This document shows, in pieces, positions 23,654 through 35,374 of a stretch of 64,000 nucleotides of DNA. This stretch comes from Adiantum capillus-veneris (Eukaryota; Streptophyta; Polypodiopsida; Polypodiales; Pteridaceae). A program made the position numbers and the translations under genes. The notes beneath the pieces were generated by a model. The model ran no database searches. It was not told where the DNA came from and was given only the letters and a program-made list of their open reading frames with translations. Position 1 is the first letter of the stretch, and every line of letters begins with the position of its first letter. The stretch is from positions 10,442,809 to 10,506,808 of the forward strand of contig CM043959.1 of the NCBI GenBank assembly GCA_014529385.2. Direction: 5' to 3'.

Positions 23654-24224
23654 GACATGACCAAGAGTGCACACACACTACACTAATCAAGATAATTAGA
23701 GGATAAATCAACTAATTGAAATACTTATGGAAGAAGAGAGTTAAGATCAAAGCAAGAAGTACATACCTCTCTCAATTATAGAATAATGAAAGTGTAATAC
23801 TACCTCATGACATAATGAAATGTAGAGAAGATAAGAATAATGAGTAAGATAGGAATTAGATTAATGAAGCTTCTCTAATTACAATGGATTAGTCCTAGTC
23901 TCTTAAGCATGGACATTAAGCTCAAGGCTAGGCCATCCATAGAGTAACACTCAAGAGAGAGAGAGATCTCTCAAAAGTGGATCCTCAAGAGTGGATACTC
24001 AAGAATGAAGCCTCCTTGCATAAAGGCTTCCTTTTAAAGGCTTTCACCACAATCCCTTTTACTATGGGTTTAAGCTTGAGCCCTCTAACTAGCATATACA
24101 ACTTTAGAACTCCAAGTGAGTCCAAGACTTATACAAAGTGAGTTGGAAATATTATGCAAAACCATAGCATGTCTCCCGCTTGATGCATATTCAGTGTATC
24201 CTGTGTTAGCCGCTGCTGCTAACA

Positions 24225-24236
24225 TTTCCCCCTTCC
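24225..24236 (-). promoter_or_regulatory. Polypurine tract of a minus-strand element
   Basis: The minus strand reads GGAAGGGGGAAA immediately before the LTR start at 24224. The LTR therefore also acts as a 3' LTR for an element whose interior lies to the right. Confidence 0.7.
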
Positions 24237-27200
24237 TAATTTGGCGCACGTCCTCGTGTGCTGGTGAAGCAAAACACAGTGACATGGTAGAAAGCAAGTC
24301 CATGGAAGAAATATTGAGGTGCAAAACATAAGAACAAGTAATGAGCATCAAAAGCCAACATGGATAAAAACATGAAGTACAATGAGCAATGTGAATTTTT
24401 TGCTTCTAAAATATGGGTGAATCATAGTCAAAAACTAAACAACATAAAGAAAAAAAACACTCAAACTATCGTGAAGATTAAACCACTTGAAATTTCAGTT
24501 TTATGCATGAAAAACAAGCATCAGTTAAGACCCTAAGCTAATGCAAGCTCATAGACCTACTAGCCTAAAAACTATGTAACCAATATTAATAAACCACTCA
24601 AGTCTATCACGTCTATGGCTATAAAAAAGCTCCTAATGTATTTGCACATTGTCACAGCTTTTTGAATCTCATGGAAGTTTTGTGTTTGTTCATTCATTGA
24701 AAAAAGTAAAGCACAATACAAGGCTACCACCCCAAGGCAAGTCTAGGTGCGACTCTTGGCTCCTTGAACCCTCAAGAAGGTGTTCCAAAAGCCTATTAGC
24801 CTACCAAGGTGACGACTAACCCCTATCAGCCCAGGGTATTGGTTTAGGGCCTTGACCAAGCGAGCCAAGGTGATTCCCGTTGCCTGCCAAATTCCAATAA
24901 GGCGCTAGGCCTCACAAGACACAACATAACATAGAAATTTTCTTTTCATGTGTCTAGTAGAATTTTTGCTACCGTTTCTTGACACTATTTGCTTCATTGT
25001 TTCATTTTTTAACACGTTTTTTATCGCTTCCAACATGAGATGCTAATGGCAATGGACTAAAGGACTAAAGCCTAATCATAGCCCTAGGTCATGTTAAAAA
25101 TGAATGGAGTAATAAAACTATCATTCAGAGTCTAGAACTAATAAGAAATGAACCTACATTAACCTAAGATCAATGCCAATTACCTATGATTAGCATACAT
25201 AAAACCTAATTTTTTGATGAGTTAATTTTCACAAAGCAAAGTGTTGAAACTTTAATATGCCTAGCTTTTTGAAAATGAAATAACCATAGCTTAGAAGCAA
25301 AAATTACTTATGCCAAGCATAGGGAATGATGAACAAAAGAGCAAAAATCAGGGAACAATTACACCTATTCCTTCTCTTTTGAGCATCCTTGAGCAAGCAT
25401 CCCCTTTGTGTAGAGAAGTCATTTGATCATTTTATTTGCAAAAGAACCTGATTTGAAGCTAAGTATAAACACAAGCTTCAAAGGCCTTTTATTGAAATCC
25501 AAAAACACACAAAAAACATTAATGAAAACCTAAAGCTAGGGTCTTGCATACCCGAATTTGCCAAAGGGAAGGAATCCAACGGAAAAAAATGCCTTTAGTT
25601 AAGCACATGATGCTCTTTGATAGCAAATTTATGCATACACATCAACAATGAGAGATACAATGCTTCTATATAAGCATCTACAATTTAAAGTCTCTCATGC
25701 ATGATTCAAAAGTCGATTAATTTCTAGCTCAAATGAAAGTGAAGATTTAAAGCAAGCCATGAGCTAGAAATAATGCAACTTTTGAATGAATTTGAAGCGG
25801 CTCTTAATAGCCAAATTTTACAATTTAAATCTTTTCAAAAAGTTGGCTAACAACTAGCTCAATTGAAGTTCTTACAATTTTTAGAGCAATCTATGAGCTA
25901 GAGATGAGTGCAACTTGACGAAATGAAAATGAATGGCTCTCAATAGCCAAATTTTGTACTTGAAAGCTCTTTAAAAACTTGAGTAAATACTATCTTGAAA
26001 TGAAAAATTTTAAACTTTTGACCAAGCTATGAGCTAGCATATATACAAATTTTAATCCAAACAATTGGAATGGCTCTAACTAGCCAAATTTTGCAACTTT
26101 TTGCAATGATGACCCCTTCTTGGATCAATGAGAGTACACTTCTAACCACACCCCTTCAAAACAACTCAAATCATTAGTGCTATACATTCATATGGTCAAC
26201 CCAATACAAGCACTAAAAATCATGTTCAATGCTATCTCATGGCCATTCAAGAATCTCAACTTTAGTGCTATGCAAGGATTTTTCATTTTAGAGAAATCAC
26301 TAAAATGCACAGTCAATGTCAAGCCCATATTTTAGTGATCTCTTTTGGCTATCAAAAACAGGCTCAATTTTCCTGCTTTTTCCAATGATTTTTGCATACA
26401 TATCAGACACTAAAATACATAATCAATGCCAAGACCAAATTTTAAATCATATTCTCTATCAAGCATGTATGCATCATCAATGTAGCTCTCAAATGAGGCT
26501 TGCATGCATGGTGAAAAGAGTATTTCATTTAGTGCAATGAGGTGACAATCAAGGTGACACTCACCCAATGCATGAACCAGAAAGTTTGTGCAATGAGGTT
26601 CACTTATTCATATAAGTCTCTCAAAATCATAGCATACACTCGATGTGTGACTGTTTTCTTTCAGGTAGCAAGTATATTTCCATACATTGCATAACAGAAT
26701 CGTACCATTGGCTGATTTCCGTTCAAAATAGATCAATTCCTTAGTGCAATGAGAAGTTTCATATATTCACATCAAACACTAAAAACCCCTGAACTATTTC
26801 ATATTCCCATGAGTTCCATTCAAAGAAGTTTAATTCAATCAACAACAAGTGCACAAAACCAATGTCCCATGCTCTTAATTCATACAAATCAAGAGAAAGC
26901 GAGTACTCAATTGCAAAAAGTCAACTTTTAGTGCATGAAAAAGCTCATGATCCATCATATCTTGATTTTTTTTTTTGAATGCCACTAATGCAATACTTCG
27001 ATGAACTGTCGCAAAGGGCACAAAATTGATGCTTGTAATAAGCACATTTGACATACATAGCAATGAGAGAGAAAGTGTACGATGAAGTACAATTTTCATC
27101 TGTGTCTATCGGTAATCCAAGACCCAATTTGTAACATTGGCTAATTATCATTCAACAACAAATGCATTAAAACATTCTACTATTGACATAAACCACAAGC

Positions 27201-27569
27201 TGAACAATGACAAATATCTTCTTCATTGGCCGCGAGATTGGCCGTTCTTACTTTCGCGCTTCTTTGATTTTATTCATTATTTTTTTTCCAATTTCATCGG
27301 CCGGCCCAAGCTCATACAAGTCAAGGAGAACATTTGTTTAAAATTTTTGTTGTTTTGAAAAGGAGGAGGGTGAGAACCTCTCCTTCTCTTTGATTAAAAT
27401 AAAGAAACTTTTTTATTTTTCTTTTTCTAATGCTTCTGACTTCTTCTCATGGTGGGCTGCTGCAGTACTGCTCGCATGCGCCTGTGGGACGCGAGGCAGT
27501 CCATGCAAGTAGGGGTAGCAAAAGAGATGAGCAAGGAGCCTAGAAAACCAACACGCATGCATGCGCGCA

Positions 27570-27572
<3 letters not shown>
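24237..27572 (-). other. Non-coding interval, probably the 3' part of a minus-strand LTR element
   Basis: It lies inside the polypurine tract of the LTR at 22966-24224, so at least its left part should be that element's 3' untranslated region (inference). No domain is recognised. It holds a ~135-bp tandem array (25725-26110). The phrase TTAGTGCAATGAG or TTAGTGCTAT recurs between 26170 and 26940. Confidence 0.45.
25725..26110. repeat. Three diverged ~135-bp tandem units
   Basis: Each unit has ATGAGCTAG (25759, 25893, 26029) and, about 55-75 bases later, a TAGCCAAATTTT block preceded by a GGCTCT-like phrase. The spacing of the first block is 134 and 136 bases. The units have diverged substantially elsewhere. 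Confidence 0.75.

Positions 27573-27652
<80 letters not shown>
27573..27652. repeat. Compound (GT)22(GA)17 microsatellite
   Basis: A GT run turns directly into a GA run. Its flanks do not match those of the similar repeat at 11443-11518. Confidence 0.95.
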
Positions 27653-27655
<3 letters not shown>

Positions 27656-29257
27656 ATCCCAAGCCGGGCAAGTGGGTCCCGAACTGAGTGTGTGTGTGGT
27701 TGTTCTGAACTAGACTAGCTGCAGAAAACGGCTCAAGGTGTTTGGATAATTGCAAGCAGACAAGGATGGTCCATATGTTGTGCTGCAATGTGGTGATCAG
27801 AGCGAGGCTAATCATGGCTGTCGCGAGCGTGTGTGTGTGTGTTTGGGAAGGGTCCAAAGACCAATTAGTGGGTGGGGACCACAAGGTTGATAGCATGCAA
27901 TTAAGCCGGGATGGTGGGTGAAGGATAAGACCAACATATGCAAGGTATGTATTGCAGAGGAGGCCATGATGGCGTTCCATAGTTTTTAGACAAAAGTAAC
28001 GGCAGTTTTGGAGCAAGTAGGTCGATCATGGGTGTGTGTGTGTTGAGTGTGGTGTGGGGTCGGTGCCAAGCAAGCAGAGTGCATTTGCGGTACCATTTAT
28101 AGGCAGGCTGCAATGCATTGACTAAAAAGAGAATGGGGCCGAGGCGAAGCTGTAGGCCAGCGGCTGCAATCAAGGTGTTTTTGAAAAAAAAAAGTGTGAG
28201 CATATCCAGGCAATCAACGTGCATGTGTGTGTGAGTGTGGAGTCCCGCAGTGAGGTGAATATGTGAGCAAGCTACTTGCCTCATAAGTAGGTAAAAGGGG
28301 GATGGTTGCAAGTGGCAGGATTCAAAAAACATTTTTATAAAAATCCTCCTCTTAAAGATGTGCCCACGGAGAGTGAAGATAGCATGGAGATGCACTTCAA
28401 ACACTCTTTCAAGATGAGGGAAATCTTCTCAACCATCCCGATCTTTCAAAAAAGGGCTGACTCAAGCTCATTCCATCACAATTTATGAGTGATAAATCAA
28501 AACATTGAATTCCACATATACTATGCACGAATCCTTTCATAATTGAAAATTTCAACTTGTTTGAACAATCGAAACACGATATCTTCCTTTGACGAAAAAT
28601 GGATTGGATGCATTAAATTCATGCACATTTTAATTCAGTTTTTCATTTATATTGCTTTAATTTGATGATTTCTTGAGCATTCGTGAGAGGTTATTCATGA
28701 AAAAATTTAACTTCTCAAATTTGAAAAAATTGAATCAATCTCAATTAATCAGGTGATGCATTCATGCTTCATTAATGCATAAATTTCCTCTCTAATTCAT
28801 CCCACTTTATAATCATTGCAACATAAGTTACTCATTCAAATTCATCAAGCGTGAGTAGGCTTGTTGGTAGTCTTGCATGCCCACACACAAAACACATACA
28901 AGTTCACATCAAATAAGAAATCATAGCCTTTTCCCAAACCAATTTCAATCATAGTAAAATAAATTTTTGCATGGATACTCACTTTTGATTATGACATTAG
29001 AAATTGCATAATTCATTCAAATTTTTACCATATCCAATTGGCATACACATCAATGGTAATAAAATCATCCTCAATTGTATACAAAATTGAGTCATACCAA
29101 GTCATTTGATCATACGCACCAATCTTTTAGGCCTTTCAATCATCATAATTGGTAATTGATCCCAATTATTCATCCCCAATGTGGATATCAAATGCCATTG
29201 AGTAGACACACACACCCAAATTTATGCCAAAAATTTATGCACATAATCCATCAAATT
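27653..29257. other. Unassigned interval
   Basis: There are GT-rich patches near 27830, 28030 and 28220 and an AT-rich remainder. The long minus-strand frames here come from the microsatellites (His-Thr and Leu-Ser strings) and are not credible genes. Confidence 0.5.
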
Positions 29258-29483
29258 TGTTACCATATACATGTGGTAGTGATGTGTGTGAACACACTAG
29301 AACCGCCGGGGCATTTTTTCCCTCTTTAGGAGGTTTTTTCCCCCAAGCATTGTATATACGCCCATCACTCTAGGGCCATCTATCTTTCCATTGCACACTA
29401 AGTAACATACTCTCTATTGTGTGCCTTGAGCTTCTTCATCTTCTCCAAGCTGTGTGTGTCTCTCTGCAACCCTAATTCTAACC
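29258..29483 (+). repeat. 5' LTR of C3 (226 bp)
   Basis: It starts TGTTACCATATACATG and ends CTAATTCTAACC, where the last base has changed from the A seen in C1. It aligns along its length with both C1 LTRs. Confidence 0.9.
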
Positions 29484-29485
29484 AT

Positions 29486-29500
29486 CGGTATCAGAGCAGG
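29486..29500 (+). promoter_or_regulatory. Primer-binding site of C3 (initiator tRNA-Met)
   Basis: CGGTATCAGAGCAGG lies two bases after the LTR. The first base differs from the TGGTATCAGAGC consensus. Confidence 0.88.
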
Positions 29501-29845
29501 TTGCGTCCTCCCCGGCTCAGTCGCCAGCAGCTCCAGTACACACCTGCTCACTTTCTTCAATTTCAATAAGCTTTTGCAAGTATTCGCAAGTCAAAAAATA
29601 TTTCAGGAGAGCTCTTAGATCTCGGTCTGATTAGATTTTTGATTCGGGCTCATTTCGGCCTCCGTTTCCACTATAGGCAGGACTGCACGGGCAATTTCGT
29701 CATTTTGTGTAGAATTTCTGTCACTACCATTTTCTGCATAACATGTGCCTTATAGTCTTCTACGGTTTGCGCTATATAGCACGTGTTGTTCCTGCTCCAT
29801 TTCTCCTATTTTTGGGCAGTTTTCACATCAGGTGTAGCATTTACC

Positions 29846-30900
29846 ATGGTTGACAACAACAACACAGATGTGTTCAAGATGTTTGCTGCTGACAGGTTGG
29901 ATGGGGACAATTACCCTATGTGGGCTTATATGATGCAACACGTTCTTGTGTCAAAGGGCGTCTAGAATATTGTGCAAGGCATTGATGTACGTCCTGGTTC
30001 TGAGGATATAAGTGATGTTGAGGATGTTGCAAGTCTTGCTGCAAGGATTGCTGCTATTAGTGTTGTTTTGCCTATGAAAGAACAAGCTCGTTAAGATGTA
30101 AACGATGCGCAGGCTCATGCATTGATTGCGTTGTCTGTGACGCACACCATTGTTCCTCACATCCGTTCAGCAAAATTTGCAAAACAAGCTTGGGATATTT
30201 TGGCTGGTCTTTATGCAAGTCGCAATGAGGCTAAAATTGCTTTGCTGCGTAAAAAGCATTAGTCGAAGATTATGCATGAGGAACATGATATGGACACTTT
30301 TCTTGCTAGTGTCAAGGATGTCAATGAGCAACTTATTTCTACAGGTGAAGTCATTTCAGACAGTTCCCTTGTGTAGACTCTTCTTGATGCCTTACCAAAT
30401 TCTTACCATACTTTTGCTAGTACTTGGAGGCTTATGACCCAAGGAAATCCAGAAGTTGTCAAGTCTGATGCATTATGCACATTGCTATTGCAAGAGTCAC
30501 TTTCTAGAAAAAACAGGACTAGAAAGCGTGCAGTTGAACAGGCTTTTATTGCTTCTGAAATAAAGGGTGGTAATAGAAATGCAACCACTTCTTATGGTTC
30601 TGTTGCGAGTGGCAAAACTTCTGTTCCCAATGCTTCTGCTGGCAGCACATCGTCTGTAAATTCTGGTGATAAGGGGAAAAAAAAATCATTGCCATTATTG
30701 TAGAGCTAATGATCACTTGATCAAGTCGTGTCCTAAGTTGAAGGCCAAAGAGGCTAAGAAGAAAGAGGGTGCTTCCACTGCAAATGCTGGTTTTACTACA
30801 AATGCAACCATTGTTGAGTCTTTTGTGAAAGGAGACTGTGTTGCTGATGTTGACACAAAATGGGCTTTTAGTGCAGAGTGCACTTACAATCCTGCTGTCC
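29846..30900 (+). pseudogene. C3 gag
   Basis: The ATG at 29846 opens M-V-D-N-N-N-T-D-V-F-K-M-F, parallel to C1 gag. A stop follows V-L-V-S-K-G-V at 29963-29965. The capsid portion continues in other frames to about 30690. The zinc knuckle near 30694-30735 keeps all ligands (C-H-Y-C-R-A-N-D-H-L-I-K-S-C), unlike C1. Several frameshifts and stops prevent translation as one protein. Confidence 0.88.
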
Positions 30901-31800
30901 ATGATGCATGCTTGTCAGTTTTGCTGCAGATTCACATGTGTGGTATTTCGATAGCGGTGCTACAAAGTACATTACCTCACATCGTGAATTGTTTGCCTCT
31001 CTCGAGTTTGTCCCTCATGGAAATTCAGTCACTTGTGCCATCAATGCCTCTTATCTGGTTCAAGGTTTTTGAAAGATTGTGCTCAATGCTGCAAATGGCA
31101 GTTCCTTCACACTTGTTGATGCACTTTATGTACCTGGGATCAAGAAGAATCTCTTGTCTGTATCCGCACTTTCTAGACTTGGACTTGTAGTCAAATTTGT
31201 GGATGACAGATGCAAAACTTTGGCATGCACGTTTTGGTCATCTGAATTTTGTCAGTTTGCTACGTTTGCAGAAATTTGATATGGTTGCTTTTTTGCCACC
31301 TCTTGAAGCACTGGTCAAACATGTTTGTGAAAGCTGTATTTTGGGTAAGATGCAGCGTTCTAAGTTTCCAAAGGATGGTTCAATTCGGGACACATGTAGG
31401 TTGCAGCTTGTGCATAGTGATGTTTGTGGGCCCACGCAAACTCCATCCTTGGGAAATTACCATTACTTCGTGACTTTTATTTATGATTACTCCAGCCTTG
31501 CATGGGTATTTCCTCTTAAAGGAAAGTCATAAGTTCTTATGTGCTTCAAACAATTTCTGGCTATGGCTGAAAATGTCTCGAAATGCACTATGGGCACCCT
31601 CCGTTCCGATCGAGGGGGCGAGTATACGTCTCATGAATTCAATGCATTTCTGGCTAGTCGTGGGATAAAACACCAATGTATAGTGCCTTATACACCTTAG
31701 CAAAATGGTGTTGCTAAGAGGAAAAACAGGTCACTTACGGAAATGGCACGATGTATGGTCAAAAGTCAAGCTTTTCCGCATTCTTTTTGGCTTGAGGCCA
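30901..31800 (+). pseudogene. C3 protease and integrase core
   Basis: The protease triad D-S-G-A is present near 30950 but sits in a different frame from the preceding gag. The L-Y-V-P-G-I-K-K-N-L-L-S-V-S block follows near 31125. The integrase zinc region has H-A-R-F-G-H-L-N and C-E-S-C. The core has H-S-D-V-C-G-P (~31415), R-S-D-R-G-G-E-Y (~31600, frameshifted) and the N-G-V-A region near 31710, where the usual Q-Q-N-G-V-A-E-R is interrupted by a stop. Confidence 0.88.
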
Positions 31801-33345
31801 TCATGTGTGCCACTTATGAACTAAACAAGTGTCCTACAAAAGATTTGCAGTCTATTACTACATATGAAGCATGGCATGATAGAAAGACTTCTATTGAGCA
31901 CATGCGTGTTTTTGGCTATTTGGCATATGCTTTGGTGCCACAAACACAACACAGAAAATTGGATGATAAGGCTGTCAAATGTATTTTTGCTGGTTATAGT
32001 GCTGAAAGCAAAGGTTATAGGTTGTATCATGCGCAAAAAAAACGTATTTTGGTTTCACGGGATGTAGTGTTTGTGGAAGATTCTGTTCAGCCCTTGTTGT
32101 CATGTACTAGAGACAATAATGTAAGCTCACATGACATTTATGACACTTTGTTGCCTCTTTTGAGTAGTGGAAATACGAATGTAAGTTCCTACGAGGTAAA
32201 TGTATAGCCTATGGTGGTTTCTAAAAAGGTTACAGATCAGCCTATTATTGATGCAGATATACATGATGTACTTGATGAGGAAAGGGCTGAAAATGAGCAC
32301 AGGCTAGGGGTATTCCAAAATGGCTGGTGCACACTTTGCATGACAGTACATTGGATGCACCTTTGTCTAGTCGTACTCGTTTAGGCTCTCACCATGCATC
32401 TTATGCATCAGATTGTTATGCTTTGGCTGTGTCTAGCTTGCATGATGTTGAGGAGCCTCTGTCTTTTGATGAAGCACAAAATTTAGAAAATTGGATGGCT
32501 CCCATGCAATCAGAATATGATGCACTTATAGAAAATGACACATGGACTTTATGTGATTTGCCTCCTGGCAAAAGGCCATTGGTACGAAGTGGGTTTACAA
32601 GTTGAAACGCAAGCCGGATGGTGAGATCGATCACCATAAGGCTCCACTTGTTGCAAAGGGTTATGCACAACGAAAAGGCATATATTATGAAGAGACTTTT
32701 GCTCCCACTTGTCGTATGACTACTCTACATTTTCTATGTGCATTGGCAGCTCATTTTGGTTGGGATGTACATCAACCAAACATTGTTACTGCTTTCTTGA
32801 ATGATGACATATTTGAGGAAGTTTATGTAACACAGCCTCGCGGTTTTTTCATAAAAGGACAAGAGGACAAAGTGTGCATATGTAAGAAGGCTTTGTATGG
32901 GTTGAAGCAATCTCCTCGTGCTTGGTATGAGAAAGCTGACACTCAATTGGTCAAACGAGGCTTTTGTAACAGTCCAACAGAAAGCACATTGTATGTAAAG
33001 CGTGTGGGTGATGTACTTCTCATTGTGGTTCTTTATGTCGACGATTTATTGATCACTGGACCAAATGAGAGACATATTGCTGAATTTAAGGCTAATTTGA
33101 ATGCTACTTTCAAGATGAAAGATTTGGCACTGTTGCATCATTACTTGGGTATATAGTTTAAGCAATGTGATGGTGGTATTGCCTTGTGTCAGAAAAGTTA
33201 CATAGAGACATTGCTATGTAAGTTTGGACTTGAGGACCTATTGCCACTCCCATGGAAACAGGTTTGAAGTTGAGTCTACATGATGCTGGCGATCCTGCTG
33301 ATGTCACTCTTTACCAAACTGCTATTGGTTGCCTCATTTATGTAT
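31743..33345 (+). pseudogene. C3 integrase C-terminus and reverse transcriptase
   Basis: The integrase tail (M-A-R-C-M-V-K-S-Q to V-F-V-E-D-S-V-Q-P) runs from 31743 to about 32100. The linker has two frameshifts near 32205 and 32600. RT motifs are A-P-L-V-A-K-G-Y-A-Q, F-A-P-T-C-R-M-T-T, T-A-F-L-N-D-D, K-A-L-Y-G-L-K-Q-S-P-R-A-W-Y and L-Y-V-D-D-L-L-I-T-G. The catalytic box is intact. The sequence ends in the segment that precedes RNase H. Confidence 0.9.
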
Positions 33346-33527
33346 ACGGTTTCATAGGGGAGGAGGTCTCAACATTCGACCTAGCATGGAGTTTAGGCCA
33401 TGAGCTGGACTGCATCTAGAGGAACCTAGCGACTAGTGCTACCCCTGAATGGGTGTGATGGATGAAAGCAAACACGAGAAAAAAAGTAACATTGTAAAGG
33501 GTGAATATATGTGTACACCGCATTGCA

Positions 33528-33530
<3 letters not shown>

Positions 33531-33598
<68 letters not shown>
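33531..33598. repeat. (AG)34 microsatellite
   Basis: A perfect 68-base run, about 185 bases beyond the end of C3 homology. Confidence 0.95.
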
Positions 33599-33599
<1 letters not shown>

Positions 33600-34835
33600 A
33601 TATAGTGGAGGATGAAATAGAGTGCGCAGAGACACAAGACAATGACAATAAAGAATCTTTAAATGCCCCATCTAAATGAAGCAAGCAACCATGTATTAAT
33701 ACAATGAAAAAATTTGGGTATACCATAACATCAAAAGAAGTATAACAAAATAACTAATAGAGCACCGCACCCTGTGTAGGGATTGACTGGTCCACCCATC
33801 CACTTCTGCTCTACTACAATCAAAGAGAATTTCACTTCGCCGGGAGCGAGCCACAACACCTCCAACCTACCTGAGCAAGACAGAGATTGAGGCCGCTTCT
33901 ACTCCCTCCATGAACCCGAACTCTAAAAGGATCCCAAATACCAGCAATTGGTACGGTATCAACACCAACCATATCAGTTTAGGTGCCAGGACTCTTCGAT
34001 GCCCAACATTGGGTGTTTAGACAAATTCAAGGCAAGATCCCCGACGCATTAGCCATGTAGGTCATTCAACCCCCGAAGGACTAATCACCTAGCACAAAAG
34101 AAGAAGACCTAGGCAACACTCCCGATTCAGCAAAGCCCCAGGTCAATGACCCTTTTATCTAAGGCTAAGTGATGTAGGTGATCCTAGTCTTGTAGTAGCG
34201 ATGCATGCTTTAGAATTGATTAGGCTGTCAAATGGCTTCTTGCTTTGCCGCAAGAGAGCGGTGATGAGAGCTACGTAGAGGTTTTCACCACTAGAGCCTT
34301 CGGAGAGCACGTACACTGTGAAACGAGAGAGGAGATAGTAAGCAAGTAGAGAGAGAGTATTCTTCTTCTTATTCTTCTCGTCGTAAATGATAGAGAAGAC
34401 CTTATGGAGATGGTGATGAAGAGCTTGCACCACTCCGTATAATTGGTATGTATTGCTTTGCGGTAGTAGACGCAACTCACGGCCCTGAAAACTGAGCACC
34501 CCCTGCCAATTTATAGGCACTGTATCAAGCCAGAGTGATGCCCAAGGCACGCTACAAGTGCCCCCTCTCAGCCTAGATTAGCTGCAAACTTTTGGGAAAA
34601 GACTCTAGTCTTTTCTAAAAGCATGGCACAACTTATGGAAGTCAACTCTCCCACTTACCATTCAATTTTTATAGTAAAAATTGACTAACTAGCTAATATC
34701 CCTGCAACTAATGAAATCGTGACTAGACTATATCGCACCATGATGCCCGGACATAATTATGGCTTTCCCGTACTGCCCCATCATATTTACAATACTGCTT
34801 TTCTCTAGGTGGTCAATTTTTAAATTCAACGGAGA
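33599..34835. other. Interval with a possible minus-strand LTR promoter
   Basis: No coding signal. On the minus strand a TATAAATTGG box near 34510-34520 is followed leftward by CT-rich sequence, as in LTR promoters. With the segment at 34836-35337 it may form one minus-strand LTR. The left edge could not be fixed. Confidence 0.4.
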
Positions 34836-35337
34836 CTAAAACTAATATTTCTATGTTTAGGTCCTCCTAGAAAGCACGTTGTTTTTCAAAAATGCCAAAA
34901 AGCACAAAAATCTAAAAATAGCATAAAAAGAAAAAAGTGAAACTTTTTAAAATTGAACCATGGGTTTCCCTTGTCTCATTGGAATAAGAAAGCGGATTCG
35001 TTTTTTAGCAAAAAGCACAAAAAATCATGAAAAGTGCTCGAAAAGCAGACTTTTACAAAATTGAACCATAGCTTCTCCGGAACTTGTATGTTAAGGATTC
35101 GGCCCTGCGTTTTGCAAAAAAGCACCTAAATGCATAAAAAATCTAAAAATAGCATATTGTCCCAAAATTGAACCAAACATCCGTTTGACCTACTGGAACA
35201 TGGAAACGACCTTGCTTTTCACTTTAGAACCTTATAAGATTGTCAAGCAAGCATTCTTAAATCAAAATCTGGCAAAACGAACATTGGTGTCTATTTTTCC
35301 TATTTTTAAAAGAGACCCAAAATTTGGGGATCTTACA
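34836..35337 (-). repeat. LTR-like segment, family F, copy 1
   Basis: It shares a run of landmarks with 43598-44074: a GACTAAAA...TTTAGGTC start, AAAAAGCACAAAAA words, TACAAAATTGAACCATA, GTTTGACCTA and AAAAGAGACCCAAAA. Both end in CTTACA, which on the minus strand is a TGTAAGAT start. Confidence 0.75.
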
Positions 35338-35374
35338 ATCGCCATGTACTCAAGGCCAATGTTGCATGCTAAGA

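Larger units (their letters stand above)
22076..24224. mobile_element. Inverted pair of LTRs around a tRNA-Asp primer site
   Basis: The plus-strand arm 22076-22945 starts TGTTAGCAGCGG. A minus-strand arm (24224 to 22966) starts TGTTAGCAGCAGCGG and follows the same text, including the CTTTAAAAGGAAGCC and TGGCCTAGCCTTGAGC blocks. The right arm is complete and ends at 22966, two bases from a primer site. The left arm lacks its last ~130 bp and is fused directly to the end of that primer site. The arms would fold into a hairpin of more than 800 bp with a short loop. A 246-bp MITE sits in the right arm. Confidence 0.85.
29258..33345 (+). mobile_element. Element C3: Ty1/copia, same family as C1, lacking its 3' end
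   Basis: A 5' LTR, a tRNA-Met primer site, gag, protease, integrase and RT follow in order and match C1 throughout. Homology stops inside the segment before RNase H (after G-C-L-I-Y-V, near 33345). The RNase H, polypurine tract and 3' LTR are missing, and unrelated sequence with a long AG microsatellite follows. Confidence 0.92.

Noticed and set aside
27449-28404. 158-aa and 167-aa minus-strand frames
   Set aside because: Composition is driven by the GT/GA repeat and GT-rich patches; no domain, and both strands are open.
33416-33726. Frames of Leu-Ser or Arg-Glu repeats over the (AG)34 run
   Set aside because: Same microsatellite artefact.
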